A stretch of 25,118 nucleotides of DNA from Intoshia linei (Eukaryota > Orthonectida > Rhopaluridae), in assembly GCA_001642005.1 (NCBI GenBank), contig LWCA01000506.1, positions 1 to 25,118 of the forward strand. The letters run 5' to 3'. Below, one piece after another: positions 1 through 10,152 of this stretch. The translations under genes were made by a program, and so were the position numbers. Each line of letters begins with the position of its first letter. The stretch's first letter is position 1. A model generated the notes under the pieces. The model was given only the letters and a program-made list of their open reading frames with translations. It searched no databases and was not told the DNA's origin.

Positions 1-299
1 AATTATAAGAAACATTGATATTGAATTTTTCTTCCACTTTTTTCGACATCTTTCAAGAAAAAATTCTACTATTATGTAAAGTTTCAGTTTCAATATAGTT
101 TAATAATGTCGAATTAGCTTTTATGAGTCTTCCAGATCTTTTTAAAGTTGCAGTAGCACCAGTTTCTTTAAAATTTTTGACTATATTGCTAAGTTTTTTG
201 GGATACACCTATTTTTTTAGCAATTTCCCTACCTGAATAATCCTCTTTGTAATAACTAATTATCATACCTCGTTTGAAATCACTTGTACTTTTGACCAT
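1..299 (-). pseudogene. Tc1/mariner-family transposase, N-terminal fragment (broken, runs off left edge)
   Basis: The minus strand from the ATG at 299 reads MVKSTSDFKRGMII, then YSGREIAKKIGVSQK. After a one-base frame slip near 195-200 it reads LSNIVKNFKETGA and later LKRSGR. This is the usual order of a Tc1-like DNA-binding region: helix-turn-helix with REIAKKxGVS, then a second segment ending in the GRPR-like motif, here degraded to GRLI. A stop follows close to the window edge, and no catalytic DDE part is visible inside the window. The family is clear from the motifs. The frame slip, the stop and the damaged GRPR motif show a dead copy. It lies in the intron after RAD51 exon 2, on the same strand as RAD51. 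Its start differs from the other Tc1 copy at 21174, so it is a separate subfamily. Confidence 0.85.
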
Positions 300-629
300 G
301 CCGAATAAACGTAATTATATTTGAATATAAATTTAAAATTAAAGTAAGTTTTTATGTCCAAATTTAAACTTTTGAAAAATGAGTAAATATTTGTTTACAT
401 TAAAATATTTCTGTAAATTTAATTAATTAAATTAAGATCATCTAAATCAATTAAAAATGAAAAAAGGAAAACTATAGTTATAAGAATACGAACGTAGTAT
501 TTTATTCTCAAATGATATACATTATTTTGAAATATCTTCATTGAGTCAAAAGTTACATGCATATTAATAAATGAGTAAAAATTCTTTACTATACTGTATA
601 AGTACGTTTATATTTATAATGATAATTAC

Positions 630-1066
630 AATAATCTTATCTGCCTTTGGTTCACTAATTCCTCTAACACATATAATTTCTTTTTTTGGTGCATATGCCA
701 CAGATTCTACAGTATGATAACCACTTTCACGGAGTTTTTTTGTGTCAGATGAAGTTATACCATTCCCCTAAATATAAAAATTTACCTATAATTATAATTA
801 AAGAAAAGTTCAATTAGGCAATAAAGGCATTACTATGGCAATTAGACTGTATTTCAAAAAATTATTAAAATTATGATAAACATTGATAAAATAGTATCAC
901 TTCATATACAACGTCCAACTGTAGAAGAATTTGATAATAATTTCCATGAAAAGTAAATTTCATTATTTATATGTTAAAATGTTACCTCTAATTTACAAAC
1001 ATCCATAGGTCCCATTGGAACATCTTCTTCTAATTCTTTTTGTTCTGTTCCATTTTCTTTTGCCAT
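630..1066 (-). CDS. RAD51: DNA repair recombinase RAD51, first two coding exons (partial, continues past the left edge)
   Basis: Exon 1 runs 1066 to 986 (27 codons, starting [20 protein letters not shown]), donor GTAACA. Exon 2 runs 767 to 630 (46 codons) after acceptor TTTAG, donor GTAATT; both introns are phase 0. The joined protein has [20 protein letters not shown], then [20 protein letters not shown] and DKII. This is the N-terminal helix-hairpin-helix domain of eukaryotic RAD51 (human: [39 protein letters not shown]). RAD51 coats single-stranded DNA in the nucleus and drives strand exchange in homologous recombination and meiosis. The Walker A and B ATPase core is not in the window. The ATG at 1066 gives a normal RAD51 N-terminal length and an acidic start. 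No defects are seen in the two exons. Confidence 0.94.
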
Positions 1067-1834
1067 AATTTGAATTCAATATAAGTTAGATAACAATTTT
1101 GCGCCGAATGGAAATTAAAGTTTTTGTTGTATTATATTCATAACTTAGAAACATTTAATTTTTCAAATTAAAATAAAAATTTTTAATGTACAATACAAAA
1201 TTAGTCGTGCATAGATTATCATATTCATGCCCCATCATAAAACAACTGCAAGCGCAATATTGCAATAATTCGAAATTTGAAAAATAATTAATTAATGCAA
1301 ATAAATAAATTAAATATTATTAGATTTAAAGTATAAAGAATTTTTCAGTAAAGCCAAGCTCCTTCTCACAGACCGGAGACAAGGAAGATCACTGAACCTT
1401 TTGAGAATATTATATATTTAAATTATAATCGTAAATTACTCTGATATGTGTATGTAAATTAATTTTCTCTACTTTTAATTCTAATTTTCATCACCTATGT
1501 CTCCTCTACATCAAAATGAATGACAATATAATAAAATTTTACTGCACAATTAATCGAATCTTTAATTTTTGAGTCAAATATTATATATCCGTAATTTATT
1601 TCTTAGTTAATTAACTTAATATACAACATCGCAATTAACAAGTAAGTACTACTTACTAACATGTTAATAATAACATGTAAGTAAAATATTAATGAAATAT
1701 ATTGCCATTATTGGGTAAATTATTTTTGATATATTTTTTAATTTTGGATAACATGGTGATGGAATATACACTTTTTGTTTGTTTATAAATTTATTATAAA
1801 CTATCTAATAAATAATAAAACTAATATTCCTCCA
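1067..1834. other. Intergenic region upstream of RAD51
   Basis: A/T-rich DNA without a supported gene. It should hold the RAD51 promoter next to 1066. One short island of higher G+C lies at about 1368-1412 (containing CTCCTTCTCACAGACCGGAG); I could not assign it to an RNA or exon. Confidence 0.5.
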
Positions 1835-2348
1835 ATGAATTTTTTAGTTTTGCTATACTCTTTGATATTTTTAATTTTAATTAATGCTACTGGTAATTTT
1901 AAAAATTTCAATTATAGGGTAGTCGTTGAACCTTATGTTAACAGTACTTGTATCAGGGGTGTCAATTATGCGGCCCCAGTTATGGAATGTACGGCGTTAT
2001 AATATAAATTTATATTTTTTCCACATATTTCTTATTTTACAGTTTTTTCATATATTTTTCATGATTACAATTGTAATATTATTTTTATCATTTATTCCAT
2101 TGTTATTGTTTCATATTTCATTAACATGTTAGTTTTAACATAATTTTTTTGTGTGGCCCGCGTAATAATTTTTTTCCTCACTTGGCCCGCCAATCAAATT
2201 GAGTCTGATGCCCTTGACTTATATGAACCATTTTCTAAATATTTGGTATGTTGGATATTTTTATTCGTTTTTCAATTGTACAATGTACCATATCCACCGG
2301 AAATTGGACATAATTGACAATAAATGTCGCATACCAATAATTAACTAA
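1835..2348 (+). pseudogene. Small signal-peptide ORF interrupted by a hAT-type MITE
   Basis: An ORF starts at ATG 1835 with MNFLVLLYSLIFLILINATG, a good hydrophobic signal peptide or membrane anchor. It continues to VVVEPYVNSTC, where a MITE begins at 1954. If the MITE and one copy of its 8-bp target duplication (1954-2224) are left out, the frame continues without a stop through CMNHFLNIWYVGYF to NKCRIPIIN and ends at TAA 2346-2348, 80 residues in total. Potential N-glycosylation sites NST and NCT and three cysteines fit a secreted or lumenal protein. No family is recognised. It may be a broken small gene, the first exon of a larger gene, or a chance ORF, since A/T-rich T-rich strands often give hydrophobic ORFs. 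The in-frame continuation is the main support. Confidence 0.4.
1954..2216 (+). mobile_element. hAT-type MITE, family 1, copy 1 (263 bp)
   Basis: The left end is CAGGGGTGTCAATTATG and the right end is GAGTCTGATGCCCTTG, an imperfect inverted pair of the hAT type. The flanking 8-bp direct repeats are ACTTGTAT (1946-1953) and ACTTATAT (2217-2224), 7/8 identical, as expected for a hAT target duplication. The interior is A/T-rich with GCGGCCC and TTGGCCCGCC blocks and no coding potential. A second copy lies at 21927-22290. Confidence 0.8.
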
Positions 2349-3422
2349 TTGAATGTAATTCATACTATATAAATTCATTTTAAGATAAAATCATAATGTA
2401 ACTATAATTATAATTATAGAATATAATGGTAATTTAATAATAACTCATTACTTTTTAAATAGGTGCCTAATAGACGCTTTTAATACCCATTTTTTTTTAA
2501 TATTCAATTTTGTACATTGTACAATGTACATACAGTCAACCTGTTACAATATGAATATAGCTTAATTTGAACAAAATTAATAAATATTTAATTTTTTGTA
2601 TACTAAATATATAGATTCTGCATACTAAGGTGTGTCCAAAAACACTTTTTTTAAACAATGCAAAAGTAGCCAACGGGGAAAGATGAAACTTTTTATTGCA
2701 AACAAGATGATGTCCTTCAAATTGTTTAACTCTCAAAAAAACTATTGACTTTTTGCATTTTAAACTAATCTTTAATACAATTTTTTCAAAACGAACATGA
2801 ACTTTACAAAAAAAAAAATTGGTGTAGTAACGATGTGAATTCATGCGTATAAATAGTATATGTAACATTTGTGAGTATATATAATGTACATGGTTATCAC
2901 AGTTTATCAGAAAACCTTCTTAATAAAACCCTATTTTACCCAAAAATTCATAAAAAACAGAATTTATAGGATAGAGGGTTTCTTGGTGTTTTTTTCTAAC
3001 AATTATGACATTTCAAATACATGATCTTGTTCGCAAGAATTTTTATTATATTTGTATTTGGCTACTTTTGTGAATTCAGTAAATAGAACTAATTAGCAGT
3101 GAAAATAAGATTGATCAATTTTTTTTTTAATTTTAAAGTTTATACGCGATTCATTAAATTTGTAAAACCCTGAAGTTTGAAATTGATCTATAATGAATGG
3201 GAATTTGAGGATTTAATAAAAATCTGAAAAATAGTAATAAAAAAAATTAATCCAAAAATTTTTTGACAAAAACAATTAACTTTAAATTTGTAAAGAATGT
3301 CGAATAAAATTTTATTTTAATTATTTTTAAAACTTTAGAATTCAGTAAATTTATCTAATATCGTTAATATATTTACGGCGTACAATAAATATAAATACAT
3401 ATATGTATGTAGTACATAGAAT
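2349..3422. other. Non-coding region
   Basis: A/T-rich DNA with no supported gene. A minus-strand open frame at 2868-2536 has no recognisable motif and starts in an A-run. A CAGTCAACCT motif near 2534 also occurs at the left end of the small element at 11033, so a decayed terminal repeat may lie here. Confidence 0.4.
2511..2530. repeat. Perfect 20-bp palindrome
   Basis: TGTACATTGTACAATGTACA is its own reverse complement. Related strings occur at about 2276-2289 (TTGTACAATGTACC) and about 8130 (GGTACAATGTACAA), so it may derive from a transposon end. No function can be assigned. Confidence 0.7.
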
Positions 3423-3687
3423 CAGGACCGTGGAGAGACAGCAGTGTACCCGGATCAGATGGAAATTGTAGGCCCATAAATTTTTTTTAAATGGGATCTA
3501 TACAGATTAATTAATTGATAGTACATTATCTAAAAAGTAAAAATGACTAATTGGACTGTTAATAGAACACTTTTTTATACGATAATTTTGGTATGCTTAA
3601 GAAATTTTCCAACATTAAATTAAAAAAGTGGGACCATCATTATTGTATGCCCGGTTGATATGACCTAAGCCCCTCTCCACGCACCTG
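3423..3687. mobile_element. hAT-type MITE, family 2 (265 bp)
   Basis: The left end CAGGACCGTGGAGAG and the right end CTCTCCACGCACCTG are inverted repeats matching at 13 of 15 bases. The flanking 8-bp direct repeats are CATAGAAT (3415-3422) and CATAGAGT (3688-3695), 7/8 identical. Length, terminal CAGG/CCTG and the 8-bp duplication indicate a non-autonomous hAT element. There is no coding capacity. Confidence 0.8.
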
Positions 3688-3996
3688 CATAGAGTGCAAT
3701 TAGATAACTAACAAGTATTGAATAATATAATAGTTATCATTCACTTTAAATAATTTGTACACTTAATTGTAGGGAATCGTAACTACTCAATTTATAATGT
3801 CTATGTTTGGATATACATATGTAATACTAACCATAGTTTATAATATGAATGAATTGATAGATTGTAAATATATTTTGAAAAATCAATTTTTCGTTTTTAT
3901 TAAGAAATGATTATTTTATTGATATTATCAATGATTAATAATGTTTATTATTATCATATAAATTATAAGATTAGATGGTATAATTTACTCATATAA

Positions 3997-4610
3997 TCCT
4001 TACTTATGTACATTGTAAATTACAATTTGTAATATGCTTTGTTTGTCTGTGTGTTACTGTTTATTTCAATATCTACCAGTCTTAGAATTTTATAAAGTCC
4101 ACATTTCAATTATAGTTTTTTCCGGGGTGATAATAAGATTAATTTCAACCTTCCATACTCATATCTTGCGGGTCAAAAACCTGAATTGTCCTTTTTTTTA
4201 AAAATCAAACGAGTTGGAGAATTTATAAAAAGTTACAGATGCTATAGTTGTATCCTGTTAACAGACAAAAAAATTCAATCCGAATAAGTGACGACTTCAC
4301 GATCAAAAAAGCAGTTTAGTATTCATATAAAAAAAGAAAGGTTATTCTGATAGAGCTTATTCCAGTTGATATAAATACAAAATTTTAATTCCAGAAATCT
4401 ACGCATTCCCGGTAAAAAAATAATTTTTAATATATTATCAACCAATATTTTTAAAATATTTTGATTGAAATAAAAATTGAAAATGTAAATATTGATCCTA
4501 CAATTTAAAGAAAAAGTGCATTGAACGTCTACTCATTTTTTAAATTTCAAATTCTTATTATCAAAACATTTTGAATAAATAGAAACTAAATACGAAACTA
4601 AAAGTAACAT
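3997..4610 (+). repeat. Four-copy dispersed repeat, copy A
   Basis: It starts like copy B with ATCCTTACTTAT, followed by a TTGTTTGTCTGTGTG stretch, CGGGGTGATAATAAGAT, ATCCTGTTAACAGACA, GACGACTTCACG, TCAAAAAAGCAGTTTAGTAT, ATTCTGATAGAGCTTATTCC, CTACGCATTCCCGG and TTGATCCTACAATTT. It ends in a segment whose reverse complement (TTCAAAATGTTTTGATAA) matches the sequence before copies C and D. Copy A has a short insertion after ATCCTTACTTAT relative to B. No terminal repeats or target duplication were found. It lies in the region downstream of Lox5. Confidence 0.8.
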
Positions 4611-4848
4611 TGAAAAAATTTGAGGTGCCTCTATCGATTGTATCCAGCGGTCACAAACTAATTCTATGTCTAGTTCTAATGTCTAATTATAACAAAACTA
4701 ACAAAATCTAATTAATAGTATTTATTTATTGTTGTTTTTTTGATGAAAAAAGTGTATTATTGTATTATTTTCTGGCAAAATTCACACAGCCAATTACATT
4801 GGAATCATTCATATTAACAACATTTTTTTTGATAAACAACAGTGTACA

Positions 4849-4854
4849 TTTATT
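4849..4854 (-). promoter_or_regulatory. Candidate polyadenylation signal of Lox5
   Basis: TTTATT on the plus strand is AATAAA on the minus strand, about 58 bp past the Lox5 stop codon at 4912. Further AATAAA copies lie near 4731-4740. Confidence 0.45.
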
Positions 4855-4911
4855 TTAGAACGTAGATAACAAAAATTTAATTATGTGGGATTTGACTAGT
4901 TATTTAATAAA

Positions 4912-7900
4912 TCAGTGTGAATCGTCATCTTCGTGAAGTGAGTCATTTAAATTAAGAGACCCTCCCGGTCCAGTCAATTTTGAAACATTATTTTCTTTTT
5001 TCCATTTCATGCGTCGATTCTAAAAATGAATAAATAATTTAAATGAATATGAAAATGAAAATAAAATAAAATAAAATTACTTGAAACCAAATTTTAATCT
5101 GCCGTTCACTTAAACCTAGACTATGAGCAATCTCGATGCGTCTACGACGAGTAAGATAACGATTATAATGAAACTCTTTTTCAAGTTCCAATGTTTGATG
5201 TCTAGTATAAGTTTGCCGACTGCGCTTGTGTTCATATGAACCTAAAAACAAATGATTTATGGATACTTTTTTTTCATGTTTTTAAATCATCATATTTCAC
5301 TATTGATATATAATACCATTTAACGAATATTCAAAACTAGTGGAAAAACTGTAAAAGGTATCCGTTTAATGCAAAATGCATATTGTTTACATAAATCATT
5401 GATAAAATCATAAATTAATGTACCGTTAAAATTGGACACATTTATTGCTCAAAACATGTGATATATGGCAAAAATATAAATGTCTGTTAAAAGTAAAAAA
5501 TTTTGATAATAATATGATAAATTTTAGGTAATATATTCCAATTAAAAAATGAATTATTAATACATATTAAATTGTTACATTAATCTGTTCAGTTACTATC
5601 CTCAAGACAAATGTAACAAAACATTTGAAATTAGTCACATATAAATCATGTAAACAATATTTACTTTTCATATTTAGAATCAATTTGTCATTTTTGAAAT
5701 AACCAATTAATTTTACAAGATTTTAATTATACGCTCAACCTTTCTAACAATACAAACAATTTATGGTTTTTTTAATAGTTTTAAACATTTTGGGATAATT
5801 TCAAATCAATTAAATTAATTTAAAATGTAAAATATAAAATATTAGTATAGAAAAATAATTCATACCTCCATTGATAGTTCGCATCCAGGGATAAATGGGA
5901 ATACTTTTATTTTGATTTAAATAGTTATTTGATGCAGTATTAGGATCAAAATTGTAATTATTTGAAGTAGCTGCAGCAGCAATAGCCGCCATAACCTCTG
6001 CAAAATTAGAGGGATCCGATGGTAAAGTTTTTTCATTAAATATATTCATCCTGTCATTCATAGAAATATTTGGTTTATTTGAATAATTTTTTCCAAAATT
6101 TGATAAATTTGGTAGATTTGAATTTAAATACGGAAAAGTTGGAAAATTTGGTAATAAATTGTTACTTGTAATATTCATATTAAAATTTTCCGATAATGCA
6201 GAATCTTTAAACATTGATGGTTTAGTGTTAAAGGTATTACTTGGAAATTGGTGAGCATTTTTTACATCGTTTGATCTTTTATCTGTAAAATTTAAATAAA
6301 AATTTGGACTAGATCTCAATTTCCCTTCATCTCTCCCATGCGACAGTAATAATTCTTGATTGGCTTCTAATGACATGTTTTGATATTTCATATAGTTTAA
6401 TTGATCGACGTAATTTATATTTTCAAAATTTTTTGTATTTAAAAAGGCTGATAGAGGTGGATTTACTAGCAAATCAGATTTTGGTATTGTATTTATCTCT
6501 GCATTTTTATTATAATTGGTCATATTTGTTTTTTCTTTGTATCTAATCATTTCATCTGAGGTTCCCTTGTTTTTGAAATTTTCATATGAAAATCTATTTG
6601 GTATATTTTCTAAATAATTATTTTTAATTACAATATTACTTATATTACACACCAGTATTATATAACTTATAAAATTTTTCAGATTTAGATTTTCAACACG
6701 TTTTAATATGTATCTCTTAGTTGATTGACACTTGGTTAATTTTTGATTACAATTTTTGATTTCATAAAATTAAAATGTTTGAATTATTAATAAGATTCAA
6801 ATAATATATACTGCTCATTAATTTAACACAACAATTATTTTGTTTTGATTAATGTTTCATTTTTAATTTAAATGTTTAAATATCTACACTATGTAGTCAA
6901 CAAATACAATCTAAAGATGAAATTTCATGAATAGTACCCATAAAATTTATAGCGTATGTAAGTTTAGTTGTTTCTATGGATTTAGCGTTTTGGGTTCATA
7001 ATTTGCCCATTTTGTGTGTACAATTCTTTTTTTTAATTACTTTCTATATTGATTATTGTCGTTTTTACGAAGGTTAATTGATGGGCAAAAATTACAAACT
7101 TAAATACGAGAGATAATTCAAAGTTGCTAAAAATATGTGTATATCTATCTTTTTATAACAATTTATTGAGCAAATTGAAGGTCTCAGAAACTTAAAAAAA
7201 TAAATTCTTGGTAAATGTTTTCGCTGCAGAAAATACGATAAATTTCAAATTCTATAACTACAAATAAATTTTACTATTGTTAATACTCAAAAAAAGTATC
7301 AAAAAAATTTATCGCAATTCCTCCAATTCTCTACATCACGGTGGTCCAAACGCAGGGCGAGTGAGACCTAATAAATAAATTTTATAAATTTCGCGGACCG
7401 CAACATTAAAAAACATATTCCAAAGGCAAGTTCAAATCCAAAAAGTCAAAATTTCCCCGATTAATTACAAAATTACTTATCAGGTTAACCCACACCTTGG
7501 GCTACTCTGCTCTAGTTATAATTTCAGTTTTTTTCATTTTTTAAAAAATTTTATTTCAATAACATTAATTTAATTTATTTTGAAAAATTTTTGACAAATA
7601 GTCAATACTGGTGAATAACGGAATTGGCCAATAGTGGAGATTCCACAGTACTTGAAAAATTTTAAATTAATACAAAAAAAACAAAAACATAAAAATTAAA
7701 TTTGGTAAAATTCATTAAAATCCATTAAAAACATATATGTTATAGCCAGTATCTATTCTTTATTAATATTAATTTTTAAATTTTTAAATATATATAAATT
7801 GGCATTAGTAACTCCTGATTCGTTGCAAATAAATCATGACAAGACTCAAAAATTGAAAAGCTATTATGCTTTTTATGACATTATTATATATAAATAAACA

Positions 7901-8695
7901 TATTAAGGTCAAATATCAACAAAATCAATTTTTTATTTCACGGTTCAATTTAATAAACAGAGTCTTAAAAAATATTTATTCATTGGTAGTGAAACTAAAC
8001 CCTCTCCTTCTTAGATTACGATATAATATTTACATTTAATAGTTATGATTTAATGTTAAAAATTTGGACGATGGATGATATATAAATACTCGCTAATATT
8101 TTAATTTCATGAGGATTTTTTCTACCTGGTACAATGTACAAAATGTATGCACAAAAAAGGTTATATTATAATAATACAGTAATGTAGTAAATAATAGAAT
8201 TTGAATGTGAACCAATTGACATGCATGTAAATTAACATAAAATATACCTTGACAAGCATTGCTTCTTATATCACATTTAATGGATGAGGGATAATTAGAC
8301 AAATTGAGTTGAGATGTGAAATTTGTTGGAATTTCAGAATGAGAAAGTGGTTTACTTCTGTAAAACTGCTGACTATTTACATTGTGAAAATTCAAAGTAT
8401 TACTAGACGTGGGAAGTTGATTTGAAGGCTTGGGTAAATTGCAATCAAATGGTAATGGATAACTAGCATTCTGATGATTTGGATAATACTGATTAACGTT
8501 ATTGGACGTGAATGAATTTATGGAATAATTTTTATCTTGATTAGCGGCATTGTTGGTTGATTTATTTTGGTTGTACACGGCAGAGTGTTGCACCGTTTCA
8601 TCATTATTTGAGTGTTCACTGTAAGGTTTTTTGATGTTAATTTCATCATTTTGATGAATGTGATTATTCTTGGAACGATTTATTAATGGATCCAT
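4912..8695 (-). CDS. Lox5: Hox transcription factor Lox5 (ftz/Hox6-like central class), complete, four exons
   Basis: Exons: 8695-8248, 6609-5866, 5241-5081, 5019-4912. Introns are 1638, 624 and 61 bp, all GT-AG, phases 1, 1 and 0; the frame closes to 486 residues. Residues 1-380 are low-complexity (Asn, Ser, Pro). The hexapeptide IYPWM is at 388-392, and a nine-residue linker leads to the homeodomain at 402-461 ([38 protein letters not shown]), Antp-class with Gln50 and Asn51. KLTGP follows at 465-469; this Lox5 parapeptide separates Lox5 from Antp, Scr and Ubx. The tail ends [10 protein letters not shown]. The protein binds DNA in the nucleus, with Exd/Pbx as partner through YPWM, and patterns mid-body regions. 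The homeobox intron between Gln50 and Asn51 cuts the recognition helix, which is unusual. The second exon was joined at TTATTTAG because only that acceptor fits phase 1. Confidence 0.95.
7337..7509. mobile_element. hAT-type MITE, family 3, inside Lox5 intron 1 (173 bp)
   Basis: The left end CACGGTGGTCCAAACG and the right end CTTGGGCTACTCTG form a degraded inverted repeat. Flanking 8-bp repeats are CTCTACAT (7329-7336) and CTCTAGTT (7510-7517), 6/8 identical. The interior has higher G+C (CGCAGGGCGAG, CGCGGACCGC) than the surrounding intron. This is an old copy, so confidence is moderate. Confidence 0.55.
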
Positions 8696-8879
8696 TACGA
8701 TAACAATGCAATATATTTGAATTAATGTGATTTGTGGGGAATGTGGATGAATAAAAATAATAATTTAATGTAAGTTTGAATATCCATTAAAATTTCCATA
8801 AATAAGAAAAAACTATACAATGTATGTTGATATATTGTTTAAAACATTATTTATATATAAATTATTGCAAATACCATGA
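8696..8879. promoter_or_regulatory. Short divergent upstream region between Lox5 and the relic gene
   Basis: About 185 bp separate the Lox5 start codon (minus strand) from the start of the plus-strand relic at 8880. Any Lox5 5' UTR and the promoters of both genes would have to overlap here, unless non-coding first exons lie further away. The sequence is A/T-rich; no specific factor sites can be claimed. Confidence 0.35.
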
Positions 8880-10022
8880 TGCTATGACACAAAGTTTGCT
8901 AGCCGAGTTGATTTATATGCCATTAGTTTGCCAGAGTTTAATGATTTAGTGAAAAAGTTACAATTAACGTGTCCAACTCTTTTTAAATGTGTGCCAATTT
9001 ATGTTTTAGATATATTACTCAATTATGTTGATAGGCTTGATACCAATCATCAGTTTAGTTTGTTCCTTTTTATTCACTCGTTAAATGATGGGCGTGGTTT
9101 AATTTCTAGACAATATTCAGATAAAATTGCAATTTATGCCGTAATGTATGTTTTGTTAGCCAAGGTTAAAATTTATTGTATTTTAATCTACAGTAGGTCT
9201 GACTAGTTGGAAATTATGATTTATTTTTTATATTTTATAAAAATTACAATTTATTAAGTAATTATAAGCATATAAGACATTTTATGTCAAATTAATTTTT
9301 AATTTTTTTTGTAGTGATAAAGATTGATTATCATGTACGTTAATTTTCATAACAATTTATTATTCATAAACATGTTAATTATATCAAAAATATCCATTTT
9401 GTCAGTCAAACAAAATTTCAATTTTTCAGTAATTCATCAGGTAAGTCACTCAACAATGATTACTCGTGAATAATTTTTTATATATCATTTACATATTGTA
9501 AATTATGTATATAATAATTCTTGTAGTATTAATCTCATATTTTTCCATTAAAACGTTTCAATTCAACAAATTTGTGTGGATTGTAACTTTTATTGTATTC
9601 ATAAATATAATTCCTATTAGGAATATTCTTGTTGTATATTTGATTGTAGTAATATATCATTCATCTTTTATCTTACTTAATTACGTTTATTAAATGTATT
9701 ATTCGGTCCTTTTAACAATATGTATACAATGGATAAGCAATTTATATTTTCATTATTTATTTTTAATTTAGTTGGCTATAAATGATCAATACTATTGACA
9801 CAGGTGGAATAATTGGTATACTGACGGTGACGTACATTTTATAGATATTGCTCGTTTTATATCATTTTGTAGAGTTTTCCAATCAGATAATTTCAATCTC
9901 ACATTAGGCTTTGAAGTATTTTCCGTAAAACCCCTAGTGAAGATGTATTAATTCATATAGATTATTCTATCTGTAACATTGATGAAGAGTTGTTCATGCG
10001 GTCACAAATAGCCAATTCCTAA
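8880..10022 (+). pseudogene. Two-exon gene relic facing Lox5, family not recognised
   Basis: Exon 1 is open from 8880 to 9164, reading SLPEFNDLVKKLQLTCPTLF, then YVLDILLNYVDRLDTNHQFS and GRGLISRQYSDKIAIYAVMY. Donor GTTAAA at 9165 and acceptor TTTAG at 9771 give a phase 0 join to LAINDQYY. Next comes an in-frame TGA (9796-9798), then HRWNNWYTDGDVHFIDIARF and NLTLGFEVFS. Around 9925 the frame must shift to continue as KTPSEDVLIHIDYSICNIDE to TAA 10020-10022. The composition is that of a real, partly helical protein and unlike the flanking DNA. One stop plus one frameshift suggests a recent pseudogene or assembly errors (AAAA and CCCC runs sit at the shift). Exon 1 has no in-frame ATG near its start; an out-of-frame ATG at 8884 reads MTQSLLAELIY. 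Function unknown. Confidence 0.55.
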
Positions 10023-10152
10023 AGTTTTAAAACCATTTATAACATACTACCTTAGATTTTGATTTAATCTTTAATTTTTAGCATACAAACCCAATTAAAA
10101 AATTTAAAATTCTTTTAATTTCGGACGCACCCAATTTAAAACTTGAATATTA

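Noticed and set aside
1926-2132. Plus-strand 68-codon ORF inside the first hAT MITE
   Set aside because: Most of it is MITE sequence; such elements are non-coding.
2536-2868. 110-codon minus-strand open frame (…VKQFEGHHLVCNKKFHLSPL…)
   Set aside because: No ordered domain or recognised family, runs through an A-tract, and has no splice or start context. It may be a decayed repeat, but I cannot support a gene.
4912-8695. Assignment of the Hox gene to Antp, Scr or Ubx
   Set aside because: The YPWM and homeodomain alone would allow Antp or Scr, but HSLGLSERQ and the KLTGP peptide fit Lox5; Ubx has different residues after the homeodomain and lacks KWKK.
9505-9693. 62-codon hydrophobic plus-strand ORF
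   Set aside because: Lies in the intron of the relic gene; a T-rich strand makes Ile/Val/Phe-rich frames by chance and nothing else supports it.
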